Source of the DNA: Turbatrix aceti
Lineage: Eukaryota > Nematoda > Chromadorea > Rhabditida > Panagrolaimidae
Assembly: GCA_963969345.1 (NCBI GenBank)
Contig: OZ017766.1
Coordinates: 2,356,001-2,420,000, forward strand
Direction of reading: 5' to 3'
DNA: 64,000 bases
Positions 52,451 to 63,522 of this stretch are shown one piece after another. Made by a program: the position numbers and the translations under genes. Within the stretch, counting starts at the first letter, position 1; each line of letters opens with the position of its first letter. The notes under the pieces were generated by a model, which ran no database searches, was not told where the DNA came from, and saw only the letters and a list, made by a program, of their open reading frames with translations.

Positions 52451-54577
52451 CCGATCGTCGCCTGGCATTTGCACGACTTCAACATGACGACGACTCTGTC
52501 CTGTGGCGAGTAAGTCATGGATTCTCTTTTTACTTCCCTCTTTTTTATTTTTGGTGACAACCGTTACATTTATGATACTCTCGCTGCTATATTGCGATAT
52601 TGTGTGTACTCTTCTTTTTTACCCCCGCTCCATTTGTTGTCTTTATGATTGTTCGTTTTTTAAGTCCAGAATGCAATTGGATTCATTCCTGTTGACGATG
52701 CCCTTCTCGTTTGCGGTCAGAAGCCAAGCCCACTAGCTCGCTGCTGCTCGTGCGTTTCCCTTGCCAGCAAGGTCGGCCAAGGCGCGGCGGCGACTTCCAA
52801 TTACAGGACAGGATGTTTTGTGATTTTTGGCGTTGACTGGACTTTCCGTTCCTTTTAAATTCGGTTTAGCTTTTCGCACGCTCACTCAAATCTTTGGCCT
52901 GTGTTCAGTCGTTTCCTCTTCCTTACCGTTCCGTTCGTTCCCCCACACCAACTCCACACGCAAGACATGGCGAATCAATCTGCACACAGGCTCCTTTCTC
53001 GCGTTGCATCCTTGAGCTTTGAGAAGGGTGAGTTAGCATGTTTCAGTCATAAATTTCGAACATGATAGAAACAACGCGTTTTTTCTTTTGATATTTTTTC
53101 CCTTACTGAAATGCAGGAAAAATAAACGATTTTACTGCACCGAGTTTTGGCGGAAGCAAAGAGGGGACCAGAAGGCCCTGCCGGCGTGCGGATCGCTGCA
53201 CCCAGCTGATCGCCGCGGCATGGACGGCCGAACACGCAGTCAGCGTGCGGCAAGGTGGAAACGGGTGGAGCCTTGGTGGCGGCTGTGTTCTTGGTGCCTC
53301 CCGCCCTCCGGTGTAGCTAGTCGGTGGTCGTCTTGGGCAGAGACAGCAGTGGCAGGTGTCGGCGGCGGTGCGTCAACCTCCCCTCGAGACCCTGCTCCGC
53401 ATTGCGTCCTGCGACGTATTATCAGTTGTGCCGCTGCTCGCGCAGTGGTCACGTCTGCCGCACGCTGGGAGCTTCGCTAGAAGTAATATTATAGCGCACA
53501 TACAATTTTTGCCATGGCGTTGAATATAAAAGAAGAGCGTAGGCCGGAGACTGCTCTGTCTCGCGAGCTCACACGAAAAGCATCTTATCTGTCTGCTGCG
53601 CCTTTCAAATTTATTCTTACAAATTACACCGCGGTGAACAGTACCGAAAAAATAAAGGCGCCATTTTCAAAACGAATATGGGGTTGGACCTGCGAATGTC
53701 TCGTAACGATTTCTGTTACTGTGCTTTTCGTGCTGCATCGCGCGCCTGCCGCGGCTGGCTCTCGTTGTTTTTCGCTCTTTCTTTTCTCTCTCAATATTTT
53801 CTGTTTTTATCTTGCGTTATTCAGTTGTCATCATTTCCTTATCATTACGTACGTTGCGCGTACAATTCCTTCGGTTATTGTTGTTGCACTTGCGGGTATG
53901 TGTTGTTTTTTAATACCTAAATGATTGCTGACCTTTTTTTTTGCACATGTCGATGGTTTTTGGATTCGACAAATGCGCGCGCATACTCCCTTTGTCTCAG
54001 TATTGCCCAGCCTCTGTCTCTGTCGCATACCTCGCAATAAGGGCTCTTGCCCGGTCCAGACGGACACTGCGCCCGGGGCTGCATGCGAGCAAACATCCAT
54101 ATGTCTTGGATGGTCCGCGTTTGCTGCCCAGCACGAAGGCCGCGCCCACTTTTGCTGCCCGGCAAACGACGTAAGAGATATTTCGTGTGTCTCTCAGTGT
54201 ACAGGCGGTGCGCTGGCTTGGCTGGCAGCAACTTGCTGTCCCGTCGTTCGTTGAGGAGAAGGCGCACCAAACGCTAGGACGTCGACGAAGACTCCGAGGC
54301 TTATAACGCTGGATTTCGCACCATTTGTATCTTCTTGATAAATCCTCTTTATAACTGTTATGTCTTGGTTGTGCTGGCTCGTTGACGCCCAGTAGGGGTT
54401 ATTATTGTTTAGCTCCCTTGTTACACAGAACGCCCACGTTTTGTGATTTGTCGTCTTTTAGGCCAGCTTTTTTTTACCGCGTCGTTCCAATTTGTTTTGT
54501 ATTCTTTTCGCTTCATCCATGTTCTCGTTCTCGCAGTCATTACCGTATTTAGGTGATACGTTGCAAAGAAAACAACC
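52451..54577. other. Gene-poor region, one weak candidate
   Basis: It includes the SRSF 3' region and then ~2 kb with no recognisable protein. A 136-codon frame at 53514-53924 has membrane-like stretches but atypical composition for this window and no splice support. A GC-rich patch (53150-53470) interrupts otherwise T-rich DNA. Confidence 0.35.
52967..53316 (+). CDS. Possible small two-exon gene (tentative)
   Basis: An ATG at 52967 opens MANQSAHRLLSRVASLSFEK, a mitochondrial-presequence-like helix, with a good GTGAGT donor at 53028. An acceptor (ATGCAG) 86 nt on joins in phase to a 200-nt exon and stop, giving 86 aa. The second exon (CTQLIAAAWTAEHAV) resembles no family I know and becomes Gly-rich near the end. 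A real but unfamiliar gene, a decayed copy, or chance are all possible. Confidence 0.25.
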
Positions 54578-55149
54578 ATGTCTCAAGACGCGAAGGAAGT
54601 TGTGGCTGAGACCCCGGTTGTCACCGAAACGACCAAAGTCGGGGAGAACGACGCGAAGAGCGCTCCGCCGAAGGATACCGATGCTGCTCCGTGAGTTTTA
54701 ATTGTTGAAATTTGGCAACGCGATCACGTACGGTTTTAGGTCTTCGACTTCGGAGGAGGTCTCCAATGGTAAGGACACTGCTGCCGAGACTCCTGCCAAA
54801 AATGGTACCGCCGCTGAGGAGCCCAAGGCCGAAGAAGAGGTGAAAACCAATGGCGAAAAGGCCGTCAATGGTGATGCAAAGGAAGAGAGCGTGAATGGCG
54901 AAGCGAACGTAAGCTTTTTTTTTCTGCGCAAAAAATGTGCAGTGTACACGTGCACTGTGTGTGTTTTTGAGTCATTTGCTGACTTTGTTTTTGTTTCAGA
55001 ACCGCAAGCGCGCCGCCGAACCCGATTCGGATGAACCCGTCGTCAAGGAGAAGGTTATCAAACCGGATGCTGGCGATGCTCCGTCCGACGAGAAGGCTGC
55101 TCCGGAAGAGCTTGCAGATGCCCCCGAAGCCGTTGCCGCTGCAGAGTAG
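54578..55149 (+). CDS. Acidic disordered nuclear protein, prothymosin-like
   Basis: Exons are 54578-54690, 54740-54908 and 55000-55149, giving 143 aa. Composition is dominated by Ala, Glu, Asp, Lys, Pro and Thr with no hydrophobic core. The third exon starts NRKRAAEPDSDEPVVKEKV, resembling the nuclear-localisation end of prothymosin alpha (KRAAEDDEDDD..KKQK). The first exon MSQDAKEVVAETPVV is also prothymosin/parathymosin-like in style. Similarity of disordered acidic proteins is weak evidence, so the family is tentative, but the exons are well supported. Prothymosins bind histone H1 and affect chromatin. Confidence 0.6.
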
Positions 55150-55539
55150 GCTGTATCATCGATATGCGACTCCGCTTTAATTGCTTTTTTCTAATGACGT
55201 TCGTTTACATCTTTTTGTTTATCCATGTTTCCCTATACGTCGTTCTCCGACACCTCTGCATCGTTGGAATTATTGGTCTCCTGTTGTAATGTTTCTCTTG
55301 TCCTTTGTTGCGGTTTGCCGACTCGGAACATGGTTCTAAGTTATTACCTTTCTCATTTATATAAATTTTGTTTATGAAGTTCACGATACTCTTTGGAATC
55401 AGAGGTTTGAGCCGGTAATTAAAATATCAAAAGCAGTTTTAAAGATTTTAGGCAAAAAATGAACGGGTGCAACGAGTGACCTTGGAGGGAGTGCAGAGGA
55501 GGCAATTATGAAGCGGCGGCAGGACAGCGGCGGGCATCT
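55150..55539. other. Spacer between two convergent genes
   Basis: 390 bp of T-rich 3' flank of the prothymosin-like gene and 3' flank of the K2P-like gene. Nothing coding seen. Confidence 0.4.
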
Positions 55540-57374
55540 TTATGTGGTCGCGAGGGGGGTTGTCTGGAGCTTCGTTTCGCCGGTTTCGTTCACGATGACC
55601 TGGAAGCGAGGCGCGTCGCCGGACGCCGCGGAGGCGCGACACTGGACGTAGAGGCAGTAGATGAGGTAGCCCCCGAATTCGATGATGTAGAGTGCGATGG
55701 TGGTCGCGGCGAGAACGTAGAGCTTGTTCGTGTCGCTGAGGTTTGTGTACTCTGGCGTCTAAAAGTCATTTCAGTTCAAGAACTTTCGTCTGCGTCAAAC
55801 GAACGTGAATGGTCAGTGTCGAGAGCGCGAGGGGCACCGCGTGGGGCCAGACAGTGTCATTTACGTTGGCGTAGACGAGAAAGACCGCTGTCGCGAAGAT
55901 GAAGGCCACGAATGTGCCGATAGTGGCCCCGAGAAGCCGGACGCGTCGACGCCGCTCAAGAGGCCCTTTTCTCTGGAAAAAAAGTTTTGGCGTTGCGGGA
56001 CAAAGTCAGCCGGACTCACCTCTGCGAAAAGCAGGATGCGGTGTCCGGCAGTGAGGAGTGCGAGCACGAAGAGCGGCACTCCGAAGGCCGCGTAGACGAG
56101 CGCGAACACCTGGCCTTTGAGGGTGCGCGGAGAGAGCGTAGAGCTGCCGAGCGTCGTGAGCAGGCTCCACGCGTACGCGAGCGAGCTCCACCACGTCCAA
56201 TCGGTCCGCTGCGGCTTGCGCAGTGCCAGCTGCTTTTCGTACTCGCGCAGCGAGTATACCAGGTGTGCCTGAAATGGTTCCCTCATTTGTGCCCTGGTTG
56301 CCGGGGGAATTGCGCCTCCGCATCCGCGTCTTAGAGCAATTACCGCTGCTTTGGCTGCCGTTGAGCGCGCGCGCAGCTTTTTGGGCTCGTTACGATGCGT
56401 CATTTTGTTTACCTTCTTCCCTTTCTTTCCAAAGTTACGTCGGGTTGCATTTCAAAGAGCAGGGGTTTTTGCAGCGGCCGTAAAAAAGGATTCCGCGCGG
56501 GGACATCCCGGATGTCACTCTAGACTTTGCTACCACTCACTAAAGTTTGTGCACTTGCCAACGCGCAGGTCTCAATTTTTAGGGGGCGCATCCGGCGAAA
56601 CGACCGAGGGGGGTGGCAATTTGGTTAGATTCCCCTCCCCCGAGCCGCTGTCCTTCGACTCCCGGAAAGCGCAGTGTCATGACGCCGCGGGAGATAAGCG
56701 TGCCGCTGCTGCCAGAGCGCATCCCGTCACGCCTGCCACAAATCTCGCTGCAGCGGACAAAAAACCAAAATTGTCCAAAAAAGGAAATCAACCCGGCTTA
56801 ATTCGCTTTTGTCCGCCGCTGCCAGTCCCGACGCTGCTCCCTGATGAACCGAACCTGCACGCGGCTGCTCTGCTCGACGTCCATGACGACGAAGAGGTTC
56901 TTGGTGTCGTTGAAGATGCGGTGCGCGGTCTCCCGGGCGACGTTGCGTCTGAAAGAACTCAGTTTCGCTTTGACGAGGCAGTACCAACTCACCGGAGGGT
57001 GAACATCTTCTCAGAATGACGGCGGTATGCTCGTTCGACTTCGCCGCGCTCGAGCAGGTAAAAGGCACCGGCGCCGAAGAGGATGTAGCCTGCCAACGCC
57101 ACGGCCAGCAGCGCCGGGCACAGTCGATGCAGGAGCTCCCGGGGCCGGCTGTCGGGTGCTACGAGGTCTCGAATCTGCACCAGGAGGCGAGGGAGTGCAC
57201 CTTTACCTGAAAAAAACATTGCATCCGGGCGAGGGCGCGACACGGTGCAAAGCTACCACTTGGCTGCCGCTGATGAGCCGCTGCTCCGTCGTCAAGCATG
57301 CTGGTGTGCTCTTCGGCTTCTGGGACGTGCGTCGGCGATGCGGGGTCTTCGCGGACGGTGGGGAGACTTGCCAT
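55540..57374 (-). CDS. Two-pore-domain (K2P)-like channel with degenerate selectivity filters
   Basis: Six exons (57257-57374, 56993-57206, 56855-56948, 56020-56268, 55805-55972, 55540-55758) give 353 aa, the usual K2P size. TM1 is LAGYILFGAGAFYLLERGEV, followed by a cap-like ~60-residue loop, then pore 1 (DWTWWSSLAYAWSLLTTLGS), TM2 (VFALVYAAFGVPLFVLALL), TM3 (LLGATIGTFVAFIFATAVFL), pore 2 (WPHAVPLALSTLTIH) and TM4 (ATTIALYIIEFGGYLIYCLY). The family needs T(I/V)G(Y/F)G in both pores; here they read TLGSS and TLTIH, so potassium selectivity should be lost. Exon phases all agree, so the change is not an annotation slip. It is either a non-conducting K2P or one with altered function. The intron before pore 1 is 586 nt. 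Confidence 0.8.
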
Positions 57375-57600
57375 GGCTGCGAGACGACCTCAAACTGCCC
57401 AAGTCGGCGGCGATGTGTTTGTTTTGGCAATTGTCGACGGAGGCGCGTCGCCGCGCTTGGCCTCATCCAATCACGTCCAATTGCGAGCGTGATGCGCCGC
57501 CCGCTGCCCACCACACATGGATGCTGGATGCGCTAAAGACTTTCCCTCCTTGGAGTCACCCGGCGCGTGCCCGGATGATGGCGAGTGACGATAGCCGCCT

Positions 57601-58351
57601 TCATGCGGCTGCGAGCACGAGCACAGCCGCCGGGAGCGACCAGGCCAGGGCAACGGCCCCCGATTTGATAGCCTCCAGACGCCGGCGCTGGACGATCCAC
57701 TTGATGCGATAGAGCCGGGAGTTCTTGGCGCGTTCCGTCGACTTGGGCACCCGGCACCAGCAGTGCTCGGCTGTCGAGTCGTACTCGGCCTCCTGGCAGC
57801 CTTCGACCACGTCCAGCTTCGCATCGAACCACGCCGCGCCGCTGAGTTCGCTCTCCGTCACGCATTCTGTCTTTTCCGACTCTGAAAACAAGCAAGCGCC
57901 GTTTTTTCTTCAGGGGGCATGACACCCTATAAACGCCGGGTCAATGGGCTGCCAAAGCTTCTGGCTGACAACTTATGCACTGCCAATGCGCTCTAACTAT
58001 TCTGAGTGTGGATGCGCTTTTTATGGGCAGCCAAAATAAAATGGAGTGCTTTTGAGCTCATTTGGGGAAAAGTCGTGTTCACATACCGATTTCGACGGTC
58101 CTTAGGCAATACAGAGGCTCGGATCCTGCATCGGTGCGGCGGTCGCACACCGTCGCTTCGCAAACCGCACACTCGTCGCTGAAGTAGTCGTGGCTGACGC
58201 CGGAGGTGCCATTGAGCGTCAGGCGCGCCTGTTGGATGAGATGACCGATGGCTACCGACGAGTTTCGTTGTCGGACGCCTCCAGTTCCGAGTACCGGGGG
58301 CAGAAGACTTCCGATAGCCGCCAAGAGTACTGCGATGGCAACGAGACGCAT
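57601..58351 (-). CDS. Secreted or GPI-anchored cysteine-rich protein, Ly6-like
   Basis: Two exons (58087-58351 and 57601-57881) give 181 aa. The N-terminus is a signal peptide (MRLVAIAVLLAAIGSLLPP). The ectodomain has nine cysteines with spacing starting DECAVCEATVC, then YCLRT, a later GC and a closing HCWCRV, plus two N-glycosylation sites (NSS, NGT). The C-terminus is a hydrophobic run after a Ser-Gly (SGAVALAWSLPAAVLVLAAA) with no cytoplasmic tail, as for a GPI-anchor signal. The pattern is in the style of three-finger/Ly6 or nematode ET-module proteins, but I cannot name a family. Confidence 0.65.
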
Positions 58352-59006
58352 TCCGAAGAATTATTTTGTTTAATCGGAGCGATGTGTGTAGTCTGGAAGG
58401 TTGGGAGCGGGCGATGCCACCGACTGGATGGCGCAGGACTTGTAGGACGCTACAACGCCCTTCCCGGCCCGGAAATCTGACAGCCAAGGAGCGATGGCCA
58501 TGCGAATTCGTCCTCTGGGAAACGCAATAGCAGAGGGAAGGCGGCCTGAAAGTGGTTTCCTCTGACAAAGTGGTTTGACGCCTGCCACTCGAGCATGTTT
58601 TTTGCAAAACTGTGCATCCAGCTATTTTTTGATGGGTGCATCCACGAGACAGATGTCTTGTTTGTTGCCGCTCTTATTTCGAGGAAATCTGACTCATTTC
58701 TACCACGCGCCAAACATCCCTCGGCATTTTTAAGGCAAATCCCTGCTCCAGTTAACGAGCAATTAATTTGCCGTCTCGAGGCTTCGTGGCACGCTAATGA
58801 GTCCGTAGGGCACGCAAACAATGAGAGTACACGCAGGTACCGCCTGGGCACCGCTTGACACGCTTTTTCCCCTCTTGCGTGCCGTGCCGTTGGTGCCTTT
58901 TGTGCCAATTATTTATCCAATCACATAGTAATTTACAGCAAAGCGGCGACATTTGTGCCTAGACAAAAAACAATGCAGCAAAACAATAGTGTCGTCATCG
59001 CCGCCG
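58352..59006. other. Spacer between two minus-strand genes
   Basis: 655 bp; no coding exon, repeat or RNA gene recognised. A short plus-strand open frame at 58.6-58.86 kb has no support. Confidence 0.4.
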
Positions 59007-60601
59007 CTAACTCCACGCGTTCTTGCGTGCGCGAAAGAGTTCCTGGACCAACTCGATGTCGTTGGCGGCGTCGTAGCCGTGCAGCTTCATCTGTTTTTTC
59101 TGCCAGTGCATAAGAGCTCGCATCATCGAGTCCGAGATGTTTAGGCCGGGGCGGATGCGCGGGACCTGGCAGCTTCGGGGAACCTAAAAATTGCACGTCA
59201 TGCACGCACTGCAAAATGAAGCAAAAGTCACCCTGAGCTGTTCGTAGAGCAGGCTAGAAACGCGTTGCACTGCCTGGACTCTCGTGAGTTTCTCAGCGGC
59301 CATGAGATGGGCCGCTGCGAAGGCAGGCGCTCGGTTGCGGCACTGCACGGAGTATATAAGCACGCCCTTGTTTGACGTCCTCGCCCGCTCGATGTACTTG
59401 TTGGCCTCCTTGAAGTATCCCAGGATAGCGTCGGCGGATTCGTAGGGGATGACGGGGTTCAGCTTGCCCCTGGAGTCCCGTGCCTCCTCGATCTCCCTTT
59501 TCTCGCTCTTCTGACTCGATCCCGTCTCGGAGTCGTCTTTGATGCGGATGGCCAGAATGGTCCGGGAGTGCGGGACCCGGGTACCGCAGAGACACGGCAC
59601 TTCGGTTCGCTTCTGGGCCAGCATGTCGGCCTCCGGGCCCCCGATGTCAATGATGAACTGGATGTTGAGTCTGCAGAGCATGTTCTGGTTCTGGCTGGCG
59701 TCTAGGCCGCCTATGAAGAGGTAGTCGGTGATCTGGAACACGATTTCGCCGATGTAGTGGCTCCAGTGCTGCGTCACCGGGGTTGTGCCGTCGAGGTCGT
59801 CGACCAGCGTCGGCATAGTCAGCGATTTGCTCAGAAGAAACCGGGGTGAAGCGCTCGGCGTCGGAACAGGCTCTACTGCCTCGGCCGGTGCCGGCGCCGG
59901 GGGCGAGGCCGGGGCTGGGCTGGAATTGATGTCCAGGTTCATAGACCCCACGGTCATGCTCCTCATTGGCGTCGGAGGGGGCGAGGAGGGAGACACGTCT
60001 TCCGGAGAGGAATTGTCGCCCCGCAGACTGTTCTCGATTATTGTTTTGACATGCAGACCCTTTCTCGGCCGCCCGATGACCACCTGGATGTTCTCCGTGT
60101 TCACAGTAGGCACCTGTCTCACACCTGCGCTGATTTTGGTGCGCAAAAATCTAAAATGAGGAATCTCAAGCTGTTTTATGACCGGCAGGCTTACGTCGAG
60201 GTGGCGCTGATCATGTTTGGGCTCATGCGGGAGTATATCTGGAAGCCATCGCCGTCGGCACTCGAGTGCCGTGGTCTCGAGACGAGTGCGCTTTGCGAGC
60301 GCAACCGCGGCTTGATCACTGGGGGCGGCGGGAGGTGCGACGAGGACGGCGTCGAAGGTGCGGCGGGCGGTGCCGGAGGAACGGTGTACGTCGTTGAGGG
60401 CACCAGCACGCGACGGATATTGAAGCTCTCCGTTTTGGGAGAAGGGTCCAAGAAACTTCCCGAACCGGAGGAACTGGAACTCGGTCCCGCGCCCAGCACT
60501 GGGCGAGACTTTGTGAACGACGAGTCGCCGTGTATGCCGTCGGCCGTCGTGTACAGGTTGATGGGCCGGGGGTAAGATCGCGGGAACTCGTCGTTGTTCA
60601 T
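59007..60601 (-). CDS. Dual-specificity-phosphatase-fold pseudophosphatase (STYX-like)
   Basis: Exons are 60195-60601, 59232-60150 and 59007-59183, giving 500 aa. The N-terminal ~260 residues are Ser/Pro-rich and disordered. The DSP fold begins VFQITDYLFIGGLDASQNQN and LCRLNIQFIIDIGG. The P-loop position reads GVLIYSVQCRNRAPAFAAAH; the family signature is HCxxGxSRS. Thus His-Cys is Tyr-Ser and the loop is altered, so no phosphocysteine can form. The C-terminus (LMHWQKKQMKLHGYD) is helical. It may bind phosphoproteins like STYX. The start is the first in-frame ATG (MNNDEFPRSYPRP); an acceptor-like TTGCAG 25 nt upstream leaves room for a further 5' exon. Confidence 0.75.
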
Positions 60602-61410
60602 TGGCACGAAGCGACTTTTACCTGCAACTGGCAACCGATGTGACTGAAGCGAGAGAGTGTCATCACGCACTTAGTCGCCGAGGCAAGCGCACAGCCACAC
60701 ACGGCACCGCACGCCGCTGCCGCAGTCGGGTATACCTACGGGTAAGCATGGCAACACACCACGCCGACTGGGTAGCCTGCACCTTACGTCATGACACGCA
60801 TGTCGGACTGCGCCTATCCAAAACCACCTGTGACCCTAGACGTCTGATGTCAGTCCCCTTGCACTCCACAAGAAGGTCAACCTGGAAAAGGTGGCAGCAG
60901 GTTTCGACGCTCTGCAGACAGAAGAAATCCCGAACGAGACTTTCAAGGCAAAATGATGCCTTCTGGCCCGTCTAAGAGCATCCCAAAACCTATCCGTTCA
61001 ACAGAATTCGCGGTAACACCGTCAATTTAGACGAATCAGGGACTGTCTCCTGAGAAGTTGACTCGACAATCCATCCTCGACTGACAACACTAATTCGCGT
61101 TTGGTTCTTCCAAGGCCAGAAGCACGCGAATGCCCGAACCAAAGGTTGAGGCAATGCCGAGTCCGTCACCTGAGTCCCTCGAGTCCCCTGAGTACACTTA
61201 AAATCTGGCGCATATGCCTGTCAGCCCCGCGGTCGGCAAAAAGGTGCGTACGACACGTGCCTTTCAGAAGGGAGCAGCGGTAACGCGTTTGCTTTGTCTA
61301 AGGTACAATGTTTCATTCCGTTTGCAGGCAGCATTTCAAGGCCCTGGAGTACAAAACGTGAAAACGAAAAAACGAGGAAGCGAGATCAAGGCAGGCGCGG
61401 GTGCTCCTCG
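60602..61410. other. Gene-free spacer
   Basis: 809 bp. No coding exon, repeat or RNA gene recognised. It contains the 5' flank of the pseudophosphatase gene and the 3' flank of BPHL. Confidence 0.4.
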
Positions 61411-62365
61411 TTACTTTTTGGCGGGCGAAGGATTTGTCTTGACGAAGGTGGATATCTTGAGGGCGAACCACCGTGGGTACTTTATGTGAAGGTCGTGCGA
61501 GCCCTGAGCGTGAATCTCGAGTCTGAAACAACTTTGATCTCAGTGAACCCTGTCTACGCCGAGGTAAACTGACTTTGCCTGAGGCACTTTGTCGATGATC
61601 AGCTTGGGGTCCATGACGAAACGGTCGTTGCCGCCGTTGATCAGCAGCACAGGGCACTTTAGACGGGGCAGCACGTGATCAGAGGGAAAGCGGCCCCCAA
61701 GATCGCTGTACACCCTGAAACAAAGAAAATCAGTAAAAACTGCCGTCCACAGAAAGCGTAAAAATGACAATTTCCTGTAAAACCGGTTTCAAATACAAGC
61801 CGACATACCTGCTGACGACGTCACAAAAAGCTGCCCATTGTTCGGAAAAGTACTCCTCCGAGTAGTGCTCGAGGTACGTGGCCCGCGCGTTGGGCAGCCA
61901 TTGGTGAGTGTTGCGCATGCCTTTGAAGGCCATATCCCCCCGGAAATCGACCCGGGTCGAAGTTGCGAGGAGAATCATGTGCGAGACGAGTTCCTTGCCG
62001 ACGCCCCCGACGTGCACGGCAGTGCGCCCTCCCTCGCTCCAGCCGAGGACCACGAAGGGCGTCAGGCCGAGGGTCTTCATGAGTTCGAGGCAGTAGTCGG
62101 CGTCCATCTTGCAGCGATTGACCTCCTGGACGCGATCTGGGGGCCGACTTGTGCCGTAGCCGGGCGGATCGATGGCGACCAGAGTCGCCCAGTTTGGATC
62201 GAAGGCACGCAGCACGGACTCGGGGTAGTCCTTCTTGTAGCACCCGACGCCCCCCGGAATGAAGAGGATGTTGACGGGGCCATGGCCGACCTTGCAGAAG
62301 CCAATGTCGCGGTCGATGATGTGGCGCTTGTCTTCGACGAGAAGCTCGGCTGAGTCGACCGTCAT
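61411..62365 (-). CDS. BPHL: Valacyclovir hydrolase-like alpha/beta hydrolase (BPHL)
   Basis: BPHL hydrolyses alpha-amino-acid esters and homocysteine thiolactone in mitochondria. Exons are 61809-62365, 61574-61714 and 61411-61522, giving 269 aa (human 291). The oxyanion region is ILFIPGGVGCYKKDYPE, then AIDPPGYGTSRPPDR as in the family, with the nucleophile elbow LGWSEGG (Ser), the Asp in LLINGGNDRFVMDP, and the His in HAQGSHDLHIKYP from the short third exon. The triad is therefore complete. TTTCAG sits six bases before the ATG with no upstream coding exon. Without a clear presequence the mitochondrial location is unproven. Confidence 0.9.
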
Positions 62366-62925
62366 GACTGGCTGAAAAGAAAGTGAATGCAACTCTCGCA
62401 CGACGGGTCGATCAGACACCGATTATGTGATGCCGAAAGCCGATAAGCCGACCCCGCCGGAGACAGAAACAAACGACTCATGCCTCGGTGGTCGATCCGC
62501 GCAAATGGACACTCAAAGTCAGTGCAAATCCCAATCCCCTCACAATGGACACCGCGTAGGTCGCCCGGGGTGACGCGCACAGCGACAGACGACCGACTCG
62601 AAAATTGATCAGAAATTTGTTTGACGTGCCCCAGTCACTTGGCTGTGAAAGAGAGCGCACCACCGACCCCCAAGGTCACTACGCAGCGCGCATTCACTGG
62701 CAAAACTTCATCGCACGGGCCCCGAAGGCCGGTTTTATTGTTAGCTTGTCAAACGGGTTTGCAGACGCATGTACCCTCCGAGTCAAGTGACTGTCACCCT
62801 AATTGGTCGCAACAACGCCGACGTGCCCTGATTACTCACGGAAGCCGCGTGCGCAGCCCATCGACACCCCATGGTCGTACACGTTGCATAAAAAGTTTAT
62901 ACAACACGGTGTAATCGCCAGATCT
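62366..62925. other. Spacer between two minus-strand genes
   Basis: 560 bp. No coding exon seen; it includes the possible 5'UTR splice acceptor of BPHL at 62372-62381 and the 3' flank of the TMEM216-family gene. Confidence 0.4.
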
Positions 62926-63522
62926 TCAAAAAGGCGGAGTCCGAGATCGCAACAGGACGACAATCGTCGTGAGTCCGATGACGCACTCGAGGACGACGAG
63001 CCCGCCCTGAGCCAGGGCCGAGACGCGGTCCAGCAGCAGAATGGTCGACTGGAAGAAGGACAGGTACGCGCAGATGGCGACGACTGCCACGCCGTAGAAG
63101 ACGGAGAAGATGAGGTAGGACGCGGTCTCGGTCAGGTTGCCTCGCTCCGCTGAAAGCAGTTTACGGCGATTAATGAAACGGAGGATGCGATGCTCACCGA
63201 AGGACAGTCGGATGAGCTGCAGGGGCAGGAAGCAGCCGATGATCGCGGCTTCCGACAGCCTCGTGTGCAGGGGGCTGAAGTGAGTCGCGAGTTTGAAGAG
63301 AAAGGTGCCGACCGTCAGCGCGAAAAACACGACGGATACAAACTTGTCCAAAAGCAACGTTATCTGGAGCGGCAGCGATGATCTCTGCAATTATTTCGTC
63401 TTATGTTTGTCTGTGACGTCGTTCGACCAGGTGCAAAATCCCCCGAATTTCACAAGCGGTCAGGTCAGCAAAAAACTCACGACGACGCTGATTACATCTG
63501 GCACGGTCGTATCAGTCGACAT
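62926..63522 (-). CDS. TMEM216/TMEM17/TMEM80-family ciliary transition-zone protein
   Basis: These four-pass proteins belong to the MKS/B9 complex that gates the ciliary membrane. Exons are 63481-63522, 63198-63384 and 62926-63149, giving 150 aa. Four hydrophobic segments are spaced as in TMEM216, and the conserved loop is LPLQLIRLSFAERGNLTE, comparable with EVIRLFFGTKGNLC in TMEM216. The fourth segment is LVVLECVIGLTTIVVLL. I cannot choose between TMEM216, TMEM17 and TMEM80. With WDR31 it suggests an animal with cilia. Confidence 0.72.

Noticed and set aside
53514..53924. 136-codon frame with hydrophobic stretches
   Set aside because: Low GC third positions unlike the genes here, no splice or family support, and T-rich DNA readily gives Phe/Leu-rich frames.
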